From assembly GCA_029863645.1 (NCBI GenBank), contig JAOTVA010000011.1:1-61879 (forward strand): 61,879 nucleotides of DNA, in the 5' to 3' direction. Below the pieces are notes generated by a model. It was not told the origin of the DNA. It did not search any database and saw nothing but the letters and a program-made list of their open reading frames with translations. The translations under genes and the position numbers were made by a program. The stretch's first letter is position 1. Each line of letters begins with the position of its first letter. Source of the DNA: Gemmatimonadota bacterium. GTDB lineage: Bacteria > Gemmatimonadota > Gemmatimonadetes > Longimicrobiales > Gaopeijiaceae. Below, in pieces: positions 16,372-25,224 of this stretch.

Positions 16372-16625
16372 CGGATGGTGGCTCCTGGCATTTCGGTGCC
16401 GGGTCGTAAGCTATCCACAGCGCCAGATACTAGCTCTGTTCTATATAGAAAAACATAGCAGTAGTAGAGGGTGTGGATGTGTGGAAGGACGCACGCTTGA
16501 ATGGCCGGGGGCGTTGCAGCCCAACGCTTCGCGACGGTCGACGCGCACCGACGACGCTGTGGAGAGAATCGGTTGGAATGGGGACCGGGAAGGATCGGCC
16601 GTCTTACGATGTGGACCATTCATCA
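16372..16625. other. Candidate chromosomal origin (oriC), dnaA-dnaN intergenic region
   Basis: This 254-base gap carries DnaA-box-like 9-mers. CTATCCACA lies at 16411-16419 (8/9 match). On the minus strand, ACATCCACA is at 16472-16480, CCTTCCACA at 16480-16488 and CTCTCCACA at 16558-16566 (each 7/9). TTATCCACG (16626-16634, 8/9) sits on the dnaA stop. Next to the minus-strand pair come a short GC patch, then DnaA-trio-like triplets on the plus strand (TAG CAG TAG TAG, 16456-16467). An AT-rich stretch then follows (about 16427-16455, including TTCTATATAGAAAAAC). That order (boxes, GC, trios, AT-rich) is the one described for bacterial basal unwinding systems. Assignment as oriC is inferred from motifs and gene context. 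Confidence 0.7.
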
Positions 16626-18050
16626 TTATCCACGGGTTCCCCACACGCCGTTGGTGTCGCTCCCAGACCCCGGCTCGCGGACCTCGGCGAGGGCGTCCTC
16701 GACCTGCCGGCGAAATGAGGGATCTCTCTCCATTCCCTCCTCGACCTTGCGGATCGAGTGAATCACGGTCGAATGATCGCGACCGCCGAAGAGCTCCCCG
16801 ATTCGCACGAGTGATAAGCCGAGGGTTTCTTTGATCAGGTACATGGCGACCTGCCGAGGTACCGTGACGTCTTTCGTCCGGCGCTTCGACTCCAGTGCCT
16901 CCGCGCGCACACGCCAGCGGCGGGCCACCAACTCGCGAATTCGCTCCGGCGACAGGATTGGGCCGCCGGCCGGACCCTTGCGACCCAGCATACCCCGGAG
17001 CGCGGTGCGCGCGAGGCTGAGGGTCATTTCTTGGTTGGTGAGGGAGGAGTACGCCAGCAGCTTAATCACCGCCCCTTCAAGCTCCCGCACGGAGGCCGTG
17101 CACGAGTGCGCGATGAACTCGATGACCTCGTCGTCGATGCGGAGCCCGTCGTCGTCGGCCTTTTTCCGCAAGATGGCCATGCGCGTCTCGTAGTCCGGTG
17201 GGCGGACGTCGACGACCAGGCCCCACTCGAAGCGCGAAACCAATCGCTCCTCCAGCCGGGCCATCTCCTTCGGAGGCCGGTCGCTGGTCAGAACGATTTG
17301 CCGTTGAGCGTCGTATAGGGCGTTGAACGTGTGGAAGAACTCTTCCTGCGTGCTCTCTTTGCCCTGCACGAAATGCGTATCGTCGACCAAGAGGAGGTCC
17401 AGCTCGCGATAGCGGCTCCGGAAGGCCGCCATGGCGCCTTCGCGGATAGACGTGACCAACTCATTCGTAAACTGCTCGGAGGAGATGTATGCCACGCGGC
17501 GGCTCGGGTCCGCCGCGATAACCTGGTGTCCGATGGCGTGCATGAGGTGGGTCTTGCCCAGGCCGACTCCGCCATAGAGGAAGAGCGGGTTGTACATCTT
17601 GGCCGGCTTGTCGGCTACGGCACGGGAGGCGGCTACAGCGAGCTGATTGTTGGCGCCGACAACGAGGCGATCAAAGGTGTAGCGTTCGTTGAGCGACGGC
17701 TTGGGAGCCGGCGAGCGGGCGTGAACGGACGCGGCAGCGGGCCGAGCGACGCCCGAGGAGGCCTGAACCTCGAGCGCGGGCATCGGAATAGGAGTCGGCT
17801 CAGCGGCGCACGTTACCGAGATGTGGAGCGGTCGGCCGAGGACCCGCTCGCCTGCCGAGGCGAGAAGCGGTCCGAACTTGTCTTCCAGCCACTCGACGTG
17901 AAACGGATTTTGCGCCTCGAGGACGAGTTCGTCCGACGTCGATGCGGAGGCCTTCGCGCTAGCGATCCATGTGTGGAACGCGTGCTCGGGGACCGAGGCG
18001 CGGACGATGTCTTGGATGCGCGACCAGAGCTCGGCCGCGGTCAATTCCAA
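16626..18050 (-). CDS. dnaA: Chromosomal replication initiator DnaA
   Basis: Binds DnaA boxes and melts the origin in an ATP-dependent way. Domain I starts at ELTAAELWSRIQDIVRASV, a variable linker follows, then the AAA+ domain with Walker A GGVGLGKTH and Walker B LLLVDDTHF. Domain IV carries the DNA-binding signature GGRDHSTVIHSIRKVEE. I choose TTG 18050 as start because GGAGAA lies six bases upstream and domain I begins at once, giving 474 residues. The frame stays open to a TTG at 18224, but the 58 extra residues are Pro/Arg/Ser-rich, have no ribosome binding site and match no DnaA domain. Confidence 0.95.
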   Translation of the reverse strand: MELTAAELWSRIQDIVRASVPEHAFHTWIASAKASASTSDELVLEAQNPFHVEWLEDKFGPLLASAGERVLGRPLHISVTCAAEPTPIPMPALEVQASSGVARPAAASVHARSPAPKPSLNERYTFDRLVVGANNQLAVAASRAVADKPAKMYNPLFLYGGVGLGKTHLMHAIGHQVIAADPSRRVAYISSEQFTNELVTSIREGAMAAFRSRYRELDLLLVDDTHFVQGKESTQEEFFHTFNALYDAQRQIVLTSDRPPKEMARLEERLVSRFEWGLVVDVRPPDYETRMAILRKKADDDGLRIDDEVIEFIAHSCTASVRELEGAVIKLLAYSSLTNQEMTLSLARTALRGMLGRKGPAGGPILSPERIRELVARRWRVRAEALESKRRTKDVTVPRQVAMYLIKETLGLSLVRIGELFGGRDHSTVIHSIRKVEEGMERDPSFRRQVEDALAEVREPGSGSDTNGVWGTRG

Positions 18051-18202
18051 CGCGTGTTCTCCGGCCGATCGAACGCTTCTGCGCGGGGCCCGAGAGGGGG
18101 CATGGCTGGTGCATCGGGGACGGGGACGGGGAGCACTGGGCGGATGCGCTTCAGGGTGTGTAAGGCGTGTACGTTGCGAGGTCCCCGCATCGACGGGCGC
18201 CG

Positions 18203-18231
18203 AAGCTACGGACGACTTTTTCAAAAGTCAA
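18203..18231 (-). promoter_or_regulatory. dnaA: Candidate dnaA promoter
   Basis: On the minus strand, TTGACT (18231-18226) is followed by a 17-base spacer and TAGCTT (18208-18203). The -35 element is good and the -10 poor. The element overlaps the 7-base-arm palindrome at 18214-18229, a possible operator. The transcript leader to TTG 18050 would be about 145 bases. Confidence 0.35.
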
Positions 18232-18287
18232 ACACGCGCCCGGAGCAGGATCGAGGAGCTGAAATCTTCCTCTTAGAGGGGGTCCCG

Positions 18288-18317
18288 TTGACCCTTTCGG
18301 ACGAGGCGGTCTATCTT
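18288..18317 (+). promoter_or_regulatory. Sigma-70-type promoter for rpmH/rnpA
   Basis: TTGACC (18288-18293), an 18-base spacer and TATCTT (18312-18317). The expected transcript start near 18324 leaves a leader of about 24 bases to ATG 18348 and about 43 to the rpmH ATG. Both starts would be on the same message. Confidence 0.55.
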
Positions 18318-18347
18318 TCCAAGCTCGTCTCTGAGCGAAGCTTTCCC

Positions 18348-18896
18348 ATGGATCGGGCTGCCGGACATGAAGCCGACATACAAGCCCCGCAACCGCAAGC
18401 GGGTGAACAAGCACGGATTCCGCGCCCGTATGAAAACCAAGGCCGGACGGAAGACGCTGAACCGCCGTCGGCAGCGGGGGCGGGCTCGCGTCACGGTTCA
18501 GATCGGCGGGAAGTAGTCGGTCGGGATCGGAAGCGGCCGGAGGGTCTGCCGACGGCCGCCCGCATCGCAAGGAGCGCGGACATCCGACGCCTGCTGGAGC
18601 AGGGGAAGCGCACCCGGACGCCGCACCTCGAAGTGTTCGTCGGAGGCGCGCCAGGTTCGTGTTCTAGGCTCGGGCTCATTGTGCCGAAGCACGGGCGTCG
18701 CGTGGTCGATCGAAACCTCTTGAAGCGTCGGCTGAGAGAGATTGGTCGGCGGCAGATCCTTCCGGAGCTCGACGCTGCTGGGAGGTGCGCCGACGTCCTT
18801 ATCCGTGCCCGGGGACGAGCTTACGGAATGGATTTCGACAGCCTGGCCCGCGAGGCCAGGGAGGCGGTGGAGGGACTGTGTTCGGACGAATCTTAA
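18348..18896 (+). CDS. rnpA: Ribonuclease P protein component, start apparently upstream of and overlapping rpmH
   Basis: The protein subunit of RNase P, which assists M1 RNA in tRNA 5' processing. The conserved part begins near [17 protein letters not shown] (from about 18564) and includes [30 protein letters not shown], the RNR-type basic motif. Between the rpmH stop (18516) and that domain there is no ATG, GTG or TTG in frame. A CTG at 18546 has GGAGGG almost touching it, too close to work. The nearest usable start upstream is ATG 18348, 19 bases before the rpmH ATG, giving 182 residues with a polar N-terminal extension of about 70 residues. This is the layout known from Thermus. If wrong, the gene begins at a rare codon after 18516. 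Confidence 0.85.
   Translation: MDRAAGHEADIQAPQPQAGEQARIPRPYENQGRTEDAEPPSAAGAGSRHGSDRREVVGRDRKRPEGLPTAARIARSADIRRLLEQGKRTRTPHLEVFVGGAPGSCSRLGLIVPKHGRRVVDRNLLKRRLREIGRRQILPELDAAGRCADVLIRARGRAYGMDFDSLAREAREAVEGLCSDES
18367..18516 (+). CDS. rpmH: 50S ribosomal protein L34
   Basis: A 49-residue basic ribosomal protein, [18 protein letters not shown] followed by [21 protein letters not shown], a full match to the L34 pattern. It ends in VTVQIGGK and a TAG stop. It lies wholly inside the open frame that continues into rnpA, in another reading frame. No strong ribosome binding site is visible in front of it. It is the first gene of the rpmH-rnpA-yidD-yidC-mnmE run. Confidence 0.97.
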   Translation: MKPTYKPRNRKRVNKHGFRARMKTKAGRKTLNRRRQRGRARVTVQIGGK

Positions 18897-19180
18897 TCGG
18901 AGTGGTTCGGAGCTATCAGCTCCTGATCTCGTCCTGGACGTTGCCCTCGTGTCGGTTTGCTCCGAGCTGCTCGGCTTATGCGATCGAAGCGATCGAGAAA
19001 CACGGTGCTTGGCGCGGAGGCTGGCTCGCATTGCGACGGATCACCAGGTGCCATCCTTGGGGTGGACACGGATACGATCCGGTCCCAATCGGCAGGCCAG
19101 AAGACGGGAATGGCGGTCGCGCCGAGACGGGTCACGGGAGTGCGGATAAGGTGCCTGCCTCGAGGGCGGGTCGCGTATGA
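18878..19180 (+). CDS. yidD: Membrane protein insertion efficiency factor YidD
   Basis: A small (100-residue) membrane-associated protein that helps YidC-dependent insertion. It has an amphipathic N-terminal helix ([19 protein letters not shown]), then the conserved [19 protein letters not shown] with three cysteines/serines in the family pattern, and [12 protein letters not shown]. The start is GTG 18878, four bases after GGAGGG... (GGTGGAGGGACT), 19 bases inside the end of rnpA. It ends in an ATGA overlap with yidC. The C-terminal 30 residues are low in conservation. Confidence 0.95.
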   Translation: MFGRILIGVVRSYQLLISSWTLPSCRFAPSCSAYAIEAIEKHGAWRGGWLALRRITRCHPWGGHGYDPVPIGRPEDGNGGRAETGHGSADKVPASRAGRV

Positions 19181-20910
19181 GGACAGAGTTGCGGTTTGTA
19201 CTCGCGGTCGGCCTGATGTTCGTTGTGCTGGTGGGCACGAACCTACTCTTCCCACCCGTAGTGCCGGACGAGGTTGTGCCGGCTGACAGCGCCGGAGCGG
19301 AACCCGGCCCGGCGAGCTCCGGGCCCGCCCCCACGATTGGGACGGCGCCAGCGCCGACGGTGCCACCGACTGGGGCGTCCGTCCCTGTGGTGCCGGTGGG
19401 TCCGGCCCCAACGGTTGAGAGCCCGGGCACCGCCGCGCCTGCCGAGCAGCGAGTGTTCGTAAGGGGACCGCTCTTCGAGTACCAGTTCTCGAGCGTCGGA
19501 GCACGGCTCACCTCGGCGCAGCTCACCGAGTTTCAGTCCCTGGCGCACGAGGGCGTAGTCGATCTGCTTCCACCCGGTTCGGCTGGTTACCTCAGTCAAC
19601 GGCTGGTCGTCGGGACCGACACCATCGACCTGAGCGAAGCCGCCTACCGGGTCGAGCCCGCGGAGGGTCTCGTCTTGGAAGAAGGTGGCGGGCAGGGGAC
19701 CCTCTCCTTCGTGTATGAACATCCGACGGAAGCCTTCCGCTTCCAGATGGAGTACACGTTCGACCCCAGCCTCTATCTGGTGGGTGTGAGGGGGAGCGCG
19801 ACCGGGGTGGCCCGGCCGCTGCTGCTGACGAACCTCGGCGATGGCCTCGCGTTCGCGGAGGCCGACTCGGCGCAGGAAGCACGGATGATGGCCTACGTAT
19901 ACAACCACGTGGGCGACGGGATTCGGTCGACCCTCCTCGAGCGGGCGGAGCCGATGATCGTTCCTGGCCGGCTCCAGTGGGCGGCGTTCCGAAACAAGTT
20001 CTTCGTGCTGGCCCTCCTCGCTGGCGAAAGCGAGGAGTCGGTCACGGACTCGGAGTACCTCGGCGGCCTCATCGTGAGCGAGAGCGCGCTGCCCGAGCGG
20101 ATCCACATCGAGACCGCGCAGTCTATCGGGGACGACGGGGCCTTCGCGTATCGGCTCTATATGGCTCCGCAGGTCTACGATCGGCTCTCGACTCTCGGCC
20201 AGGGGATGGAGGAAGTGAACCCCTACGGGTGGAGATTCTTCCGGCCCATCATTCGGCCGTTCGTGTCGATCATCATGGCAATCCTCGTGTTCCTGCACAC
20301 GAACCTGAGCATCGGTTACGGCTGGGTGCTCATTGTGTTTGGAGTGGCGATGCGGATCGTTCTGTTCCCGCTGAACCACAAGGCCATGAAGGCACAGCTG
20401 CGGAACATGGCCGTGCAGCCGCTCGTTCAGGAGATCCAGAAGCGGTACAAGGACAATCCGGAGAAGCTCCAGAAGGAGATGATGCGTCTCTACAAGGAGC
20501 ATGGGTTCAACCCGCTGGCCGGGTGCCTACCCATGCTGCTGCCCTGGCCGGTTCTGATCGCGCTCTTCTTCGTCTTCCAAAACACGATCGAGTTGCGGGG
20601 CGTGGAGTTTCTCTGGCTCCCTGACCTGTCCGCCAAGGATCCTTTCTTCATACTGCCGGTGATCCTGGCGATCTCGATGTTCCTCATGCAGTGGGTGAGC
20701 ATGAGGTCGCTCGATTCTCCGAATCAGCAGATGAAGATGATGATGTACATCATGCCGCCCATGATGCTGTTCATCTTCTTGAACCTCGCGAGCGGCCTGA
20801 ACCTGTACTATGTGACGGCGAACATCGCGACCATCCCGCAGCAGGTGTGGATCGCGAACGAGCGCATGAAGATGAAGGGCAGGCCGGCTCCCAAGCTGTC
20901 GGACGAATAG
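19177..20910 (+). CDS. yidC: Membrane protein insertase YidC
   Basis: Inserts and folds inner-membrane proteins alone or with SecYEG. The 577-residue protein has the Gram-negative layout: an N-terminal TM (residues 6-25), a Pro/Ala/Val-rich linker (about 40-90), a large periplasmic beta domain, and five C-terminal TMs. [19 protein letters not shown] marks the hydrophilic groove region, with the groove arginine expected in RMAVQP/RIV-type sequence near TM2. The coiled-coil loop [20 protein letters not shown] follows. Its ATG overlaps the yidD stop. The jag/khpB gene that commonly follows yidC is absent; mnmE comes 17 bases later. Confidence 0.96.
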   Translation: MRTELRFVLAVGLMFVVLVGTNLLFPPVVPDEVVPADSAGAEPGPASSGPAPTIGTAPAPTVPPTGASVPVVPVGPAPTVESPGTAAPAEQRVFVRGPLFEYQFSSVGARLTSAQLTEFQSLAHEGVVDLLPPGSAGYLSQRLVVGTDTIDLSEAAYRVEPAEGLVLEEGGGQGTLSFVYEHPTEAFRFQMEYTFDPSLYLVGVRGSATGVARPLLLTNLGDGLAFAEADSAQEARMMAYVYNHVGDGIRSTLLERAEPMIVPGRLQWAAFRNKFFVLALLAGESEESVTDSEYLGGLIVSESALPERIHIETAQSIGDDGAFAYRLYMAPQVYDRLSTLGQGMEEVNPYGWRFFRPIIRPFVSIIMAILVFLHTNLSIGYGWVLIVFGVAMRIVLFPLNHKAMKAQLRNMAVQPLVQEIQKRYKDNPEKLQKEMMRLYKEHGFNPLAGCLPMLLPWPVLIALFFVFQNTIELRGVEFLWLPDLSAKDPFFILPVILAISMFLMQWVSMRSLDSPNQQMKMMMYIMPPMMLFIFLNLASGLNLYYVTANIATIPQQVWIANERMKMKGRPAPKLSDE

Positions 20911-20927
20911 CCCCGGAGGGCCGCGGC

Positions 20928-22310
20928 GTGGAGATCGACACGATCGCCTCGGTATCGACCGCTCCTGGCGTAGGAGCGCTCGCGGTGATTCGTGTGTCCG
21001 GGCCGGAGGCGCTGGAGATTCTGCACCGCCTCGCACCGGGGCTCGCCTCAGCTCCTGAGGCACGCCGCGCCACCCTGATGGACTTGTGCGATCCAGACCA
21101 TGGTGAGTTGCTGGATCGTGCCGTCGTGACGTTCTACGCGGGACCGGCCAGCTATACCGGAGAAGACCTCGTGGAGCTGTCGTGCCACGGAGGCCGCCTC
21201 GTTCCTGAGCTCGTTCTGGGAGCGTGCGTTCGGGCTGGGGCGCGCCGGGCCGATCCAGGTGAGTTCACTCGTCGGGCATACCTGAGGGGGAAGCTGGACC
21301 TGGTCCAGGTCGAGGCGATCGCGGACTTGATCGAAGCGCGCAACCGGGCTTTCCACCGCGCGGCTTTGGGTCAGCTAGAGCGGGGCCTATCCGCAAGAAT
21401 TGTGGCGCTCCGCGAGGCGCTGGTCGGTCTCGAGGCGATACTGGCGCATCACATCGACTTTCCAGAGGAAGACGATCCGCCCGTCCCCCTGCGGCGTATC
21501 GAGGAGCGAGCGTCGGAGGTCTTGGCGGACATCGACGCGCTGCTGGCCACAGCTCCCGAAGGCGAGTTGCTTCGCGAGGGTGCGCTGACGGTTCTTGCCG
21601 GTCGCCCGAACGTGGGAAAGTCGTCTCTGTTCAATGCTCTGGCCGGCGAGGAGCGCGCCATCGTGACGGAGGAGCCTGGTACGACCCGCGACGCATTAGA
21701 GGTCGTCGTTCAGCTGGGTGGATTTCCGTTCCGTTTGATCGACACCGCGGGACTGCGGGAAGCGGATGAGCCTGTCGAGCGCATCGGCATTGAGGTAACG
21801 CACCGGTATCTGGAGCGGGCCGACCTCGTGCTTCTTTGTGTTCCCGCCGGGGAGGCGATTTCTGAGGAGGAGCACGCCTTCCTCGAGGACGTCCGGGGTG
21901 TACCGGTAGTGCTGGTGGAGACGAAGTCCGATGCAGTCGCGCCGGACCACGGAGAAGGTGTCTCCGGGTCGATCGTCGCCGGCAAAGTGGCGGGCACGCT
22001 GCGGACCTCGGCGCGTACGGGACAGGGACTCGATCAGGTACGGCATCTCCTCCCGGAGTTGGTATACTCGGCGGTGGTGGCGGTCAGCACCGATGCTCCG
22101 GTGGTCACGAGGCGGCGGCACGCCGAAGCGCTTCGTACCGCTCGAGCTGGGGTTGAGGAGTTCAGGGCGGCGCTTGAGGCGGGACTCCCCCCCGAGGTTG
22201 CTTCGACCCATCTTCGGCCGGCTGAGACGGCCCTGGAGGAACTCCTGGGGGTCATCTCGGTCGAGGATGTTCTGGACGCGGTGTTCGCCGAGTTCTGTGT
22301 GGGGAAGTAG
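20928..22310 (+). CDS. mnmE: tRNA uridine-5-carboxymethylaminomethyl modification GTPase MnmE
   Basis: With MnmG it modifies U34 of certain tRNAs. The N-terminal folate-binding domain begins IDTIASVSTAPGVGALAVIRVSG. The GTPase domain has GRPNVGKSS from about residue 225, TTRD and DTAG. The C-terminal catalytic motif CVGK occupies residues 457-460. Start: GTG 20928 with GGAGGG seven bases upstream, giving 460 residues, the normal length. The longer open frame back to 20691 lies in yidC and is not coding. The order mnmE-acyP-mnmG is compact and points to one transcript. Confidence 0.97.
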   Translation: MEIDTIASVSTAPGVGALAVIRVSGPEALEILHRLAPGLASAPEARRATLMDLCDPDHGELLDRAVVTFYAGPASYTGEDLVELSCHGGRLVPELVLGACVRAGARRADPGEFTRRAYLRGKLDLVQVEAIADLIEARNRAFHRAALGQLERGLSARIVALREALVGLEAILAHHIDFPEEDDPPVPLRRIEERASEVLADIDALLATAPEGELLREGALTVLAGRPNVGKSSLFNALAGEERAIVTEEPGTTRDALEVVVQLGGFPFRLIDTAGLREADEPVERIGIEVTHRYLERADLVLLCVPAGEAISEEEHAFLEDVRGVPVVLVETKSDAVAPDHGEGVSGSIVAGKVAGTLRTSARTGQGLDQVRHLLPELVYSAVVAVSTDAPVVTRRRHAEALRTARAGVEEFRAALEAGLPPEVASTHLRPAETALEELLGVISVEDVLDAVFAEFCVGK

Positions 22311-22312
22311 CC

Positions 22313-22600
22313 GTGAAAAACGAAGAGGTGATCCGTAGGGGGTTCAGGGTCGTGGGGAGGGTACAAGGGGTTGGATTCCGCTGGTGGACGCGTCGGCTCG
22401 CGGAGCGTCTCGGCGTGGTCGGGTGGGTGCGAAACGACCCGGACGGATCGGTCGTCGTACAGTGTGAGGCGTCAGCGGTAACGCTCGAGCGTATGGAAGA
22501 GGCTCTTGGTGAGGGACCTCTTGGCGCGCGAGTCGACCGTGTCGAACTGATATCGCCTGACGAAGGTGCTCGGCGCGACGGGTTTCGGATCGAGCCATGA
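22313..22600 (+). CDS. acyP: Acylphosphatase
   Basis: A 95-residue enzyme that hydrolyses acyl phosphates. The signature VVGRVQGVGFRWW carries the phosphate-binding Arg, and VGWVRNDPDGSVVV carries the catalytic Asn. It fills most of the gap between mnmE (2 bases before) and mnmG (28 bases after). Start GTG 22313. The reason for its placement between the two tRNA-modification genes is not evident. Confidence 0.93.
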   Translation: MKNEEVIRRGFRVVGRVQGVGFRWWTRRLAERLGVVGWVRNDPDGSVVVQCEASAVTLERMEEALGEGPLGARVDRVELISPDEGARRDGFRIEP

Positions 22601-22628
22601 ATGGCGTATAAGCAACGGAGAAGGATAG

Positions 22629-24524
22629 GTGCGTAAGTCGTACGACGTCATTGTCGTCGGTGGTGGACACGCCGGCACCGAGGCCGCGGCCGCGGCAGCA
22701 CGGGCTGGCGTGCGAACGCTCCTGGTGACGCCGGATCTGTCCCGCATCGGGCAGATGAGCTGCAACCCGGCAATCGGGGGCGTCGCCAAGGGTGTAGTTG
22801 CTAGGGAAGTGGCCGCACTCGGGGGTGTGATGGGGCGGGCGACCGATGCGTCGCGGATCCAGTTTCGGATGCTGAACCGTTCGAAGGGGCCGGCAGTTTG
22901 GGGGCCACGTGCGCAGTGTGACAGGGCGATGTACCCGGTGGCCGTGCGCGGGGCCTTGGACGAGCTAGCGGAGCTCGAGCTGTTCCAAGACATGGTTGGG
23001 AACCTCGTCGTGGAGGGCGGCCGGGTGCGTGGGATCCGAACGCGTGGAGGTCTGACGTTTGAGGCCGGCGCTGTGGTCGTCACCGCGGGGACCTTTCTGC
23101 GCGGCCGAATCCATGTGGGCGGCGAGGCTGGGCAGGGGGCCGGACGCGCGGGCGAGGAACCGTCGGTTGCGCTGGCTGAGGGTCTCGAGGGGCTGGGGCT
23201 GCAGGTCGCAAGATTCAAGACCGGGACTCCGCCCCGCATCGACGGCCGCACCGTGGACTTCGGGCGGACCGAGCGCCAGGACGGCGATGATCTGCCGTAT
23301 CGGTTCGCTGTGTACTCGCGGGAGGTGGTGCCCGAACAGCGCCCGTGCTGGGTGACCTGGGCGAGCGACGCGCTGAAGGATGTGGTGGGCAGGAATCTGA
23401 AGAAGAGTGCGCTGTACGGCGGTGAGATATCTGGCCGCGGCCCCCGCTACTGCCCATCCATCGAGGACAAGGTCGTACGCTTTCCCCACGCCCCGCGACA
23501 TCAGGTGTTTCTGGAGCCCGAAGGGCTCGGCACGACCGAACTCTACGTGAACGGGCTATCGACGTCGCTGCCTGCCGAGGTCCAGCTGGAGTTCCTCCGA
23601 ACGGTTCCTGGCCTCGAGGACGTAGTCATGACGAAGGTCGGATACGCGATAGAGTACGACTACTTCCCCCCCCACCAGCTGCGCCACACCCTGGAGCTCA
23701 AGACCGTACGAGGCCTCTACTTCGCGGGGCAGGTCAACGGAACCACCGGGTATGAGGAGGCAGCGGGTCAAGGCGTCGTGGCGGGTGCCAACGCGGCGTT
23801 CCAGGTGATGGGCGAAGACCCGCTGGTTCTAGGACGAGATGAAGCGTACATCGGCGTGCTCATCGACGACCTCGTGACGCGTGGGGTGGACGAGCCATAC
23901 CGACTCTTCACGTCGCGGGCGGAGTCCCGGCGGCTGTTGCGGCAGGACAATGTGGCGGCGCGCTTAGGGTCGTTGGCGAAGCGTCGAGGACTCTTGACGC
24001 CCGGTCAGGTCGATGAGCTGGACCGCCGGTTGATGGACGAGGCCCGTGTCATTGGTTGGTTCCGCGACACGGTTTTGGCTCCTGGCCGGGTAGGGCCTCT
24101 GCTTGACGCGGCGAAGTCGAATACGCCTCAGGGGCCTGTGTCCGCTGCCGAGCTCCTGCGGCGCCCGGGTGTGGAAGCTCGTGCTCTCCTTGATGCGTCC
24201 GGGGATGCCGAGCGCATAAAGGTAGAGGAAGAGGTACTGTCTTCTGTTGAGGTTGAGCTGAAGTACGAGGGGTATGTGCGCAGAGAACGGGAGCGGGCGG
24301 TCCGGCTCAGGGAGCAGGCCGAGTTTGCGCTCGCCGAGGACCTCCCGTACGAGGACTTCGTAACGATGTCGCACGAGTCCCGCGAGAAGTTGAGCGCGGT
24401 CCGACCTGCGACGCTGGCGCATGCTGGGCGCATTCCCGGGGTATCGCCGGCGGACCTCCAAAACCTGATCCTGGAAGTGAGACGCCTGCGGCACCGAATA
24501 CCCCTCGCGGCACCCACCGCTTGA
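22629..24524 (+). CDS. mnmG: tRNA uridine-5-carboxymethylaminomethyl modification enzyme MnmG (GidA)
   Basis: The FAD/NADH partner of MnmE in U34 modification. The FAD-binding GGGHAGTEA lies at residues 11-19, followed by the conserved [12 protein letters not shown] and the second signature [21 protein letters not shown]. The C-terminal tRNA-binding helical domain ends [17 protein letters not shown]. At 631 residues the length is normal. Start GTG 22629 preceded by GGAGAAGG. The usual downstream neighbour rsmG (gidB) is not here; a parS site follows nine bases after the stop. Confidence 0.97.
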   Translation: MRKSYDVIVVGGGHAGTEAAAAAARAGVRTLLVTPDLSRIGQMSCNPAIGGVAKGVVAREVAALGGVMGRATDASRIQFRMLNRSKGPAVWGPRAQCDRAMYPVAVRGALDELAELELFQDMVGNLVVEGGRVRGIRTRGGLTFEAGAVVVTAGTFLRGRIHVGGEAGQGAGRAGEEPSVALAEGLEGLGLQVARFKTGTPPRIDGRTVDFGRTERQDGDDLPYRFAVYSREVVPEQRPCWVTWASDALKDVVGRNLKKSALYGGEISGRGPRYCPSIEDKVVRFPHAPRHQVFLEPEGLGTTELYVNGLSTSLPAEVQLEFLRTVPGLEDVVMTKVGYAIEYDYFPPHQLRHTLELKTVRGLYFAGQVNGTTGYEEAAGQGVVAGANAAFQVMGEDPLVLGRDEAYIGVLIDDLVTRGVDEPYRLFTSRAESRRLLRQDNVAARLGSLAKRRGLLTPGQVDELDRRLMDEARVIGWFRDTVLAPGRVGPLLDAAKSNTPQGPVSAAELLRRPGVEARALLDASGDAERIKVEEEVLSSVEVELKYEGYVRRERERAVRLREQAEFALAEDLPYEDFVTMSHESREKLSAVRPATLAHAGRIPGVSPADLQNLILEVRRLRHRIPLAAPTA

Positions 24525-24532
24525 GGCCCGTC

Positions 24533-24548
24533 TGTTTCACGTGAAACA
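24533..24548. other. parS centromere site
   Basis: TGTTTCACGTGAAACA, a perfect 16-base palindrome identical to the consensus ParB-binding site of bacterial chromosomes. It lies just after mnmG and 1.5 kb before parB, about 8 kb from the candidate oriC. I found no second copy in the window by eye. Confidence 0.96.
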
Positions 24549-24570
24549 GTGTGGCCCGGGCTAGAGCCTC

Positions 24571-25032
24571 CTACCGCCGCCGCAGCTCGAAGTGGGCCTG
24601 AGCCGCTTCTGGGATCTGGTCTAGGTTGAAGTCGAACTCCGACGCGCCGTCCAGTACCAAGTAGTCATCGGCCACGAACGAGTACGAAGACGTCGACACA
24701 GCCGGCGGTGGCGGCGCCGAACGATTGAGCTGGATTGTGGATGTTGCCGCATTCGCGTCGAGATCACCGAACTCTACCCCGGTACTCCCAAGGACCGTGA
24801 GCGTGGCCGTGTACTGGCCGCTCGGCTCGATGAGGATCACGAACGATCCGAAGTCCAGCAAATTGGCCACGACGGTCGTGTCGCCGGCGTTCGTCATCGT
24901 CAGCGAGTCCGCATCCCAAGTGCCCACAAAGGCGGCGACGGTCGGGTCCGCCTCGATTGTGTCCGATCCACAAGCAGCCATCACCGACGCCATCAGCATC
25001 GTGACCACCCCTCCGAACGCTCGTCGTACCAT
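24571..25032 (-). CDS. Small lipoprotein, unknown function
   Basis: A 153-residue predicted lipoprotein. Signal peptide MVRRAFGGVVTMLMASVMAAC has lipid-acceptor Cys21. The mature part looks like a lipocalin-like or DUF4923-type beta protein: VGTWDADSLTMTN near the start, then SGQYTATLTVLG and a final hydrophobic/charged strand. I do not assign a family firmly. Start: ATG 25032 preceded by GAGGAG; the upstream extension to 25170 has no such site. It points away from parA and sits where rsmG is found in many bacteria. Confidence 0.7.
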   Translation of the reverse strand: MVRRAFGGVVTMLMASVMAACGSDTIEADPTVAAFVGTWDADSLTMTNAGDTTVVANLLDFGSFVILIEPSGQYTATLTVLGSTGVEFGDLDANAATSTIQLNRSAPPPPAVSTSSYSFVADDYLVLDGASEFDFNLDQIPEAAQAHFELRRR

Positions 25033-25176
25033 GGTTCTCCTCGCTCTTCGCACCTCAATGTAGCGGTCCCTTGGATCTCCTCGGGCGCACGCACGATCGC
25101 CTGCTGTGCCAAAGGTCAATTCGGGCCGGAGCGCGGTCAAGCACCATCGTCCTGTTTCGCGAACGGACACGTGCGG

Positions 25177-25182
25177 TATATT
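25177..25182 (+). promoter_or_regulatory. parA: Possible -10 element for parA
   Basis: TATATT lies about 45 bases before the parA ATG. A -35 match 17 bases upstream is poor (TGTTTC region), so only the -10 is offered. The divergent lipoprotein gene starts 145 bases to the left. Confidence 0.3.
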
Positions 25183-25224
25183 GGCCGCACTCGAGTGGAG
25201 TGCTCCTCCCTTGCCCGCCCCGAT

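Larger units (their letters stand above)
18051..18347. other. dnaA-rpmH divergent intergenic region
   Basis: About 300 bases without a confident gene if dnaA starts at 18050. It contains promoter-like elements for both directions (listed separately). It also has a perfect palindrome of 7-base arms, GACTTTT and AAAAGTC with a 2-base centre, at 18214-18229. No good DnaA box was found here, which supports placing the origin on the other side of dnaA. Confidence 0.55.

Noticed and set aside
16361-16834. Small open frames crossing the dnaA-dnaN gap
   Set aside because: They run across DnaA-box-like motifs and into dnaA antisense, with no conserved protein.
17331-18347. Long plus-strand open frame antisense to dnaA running into rnpA
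   Set aside because: Only the 3' part matches RnpA. The rest mirrors dnaA codons in GC-rich DNA and has no family match, so it is not listed as coding.
19243-20502. 419-codon minus-strand open frame opposite yidC
   Set aside because: Rich in His/Arg/Leu as expected from the reverse of yidC; no domain.
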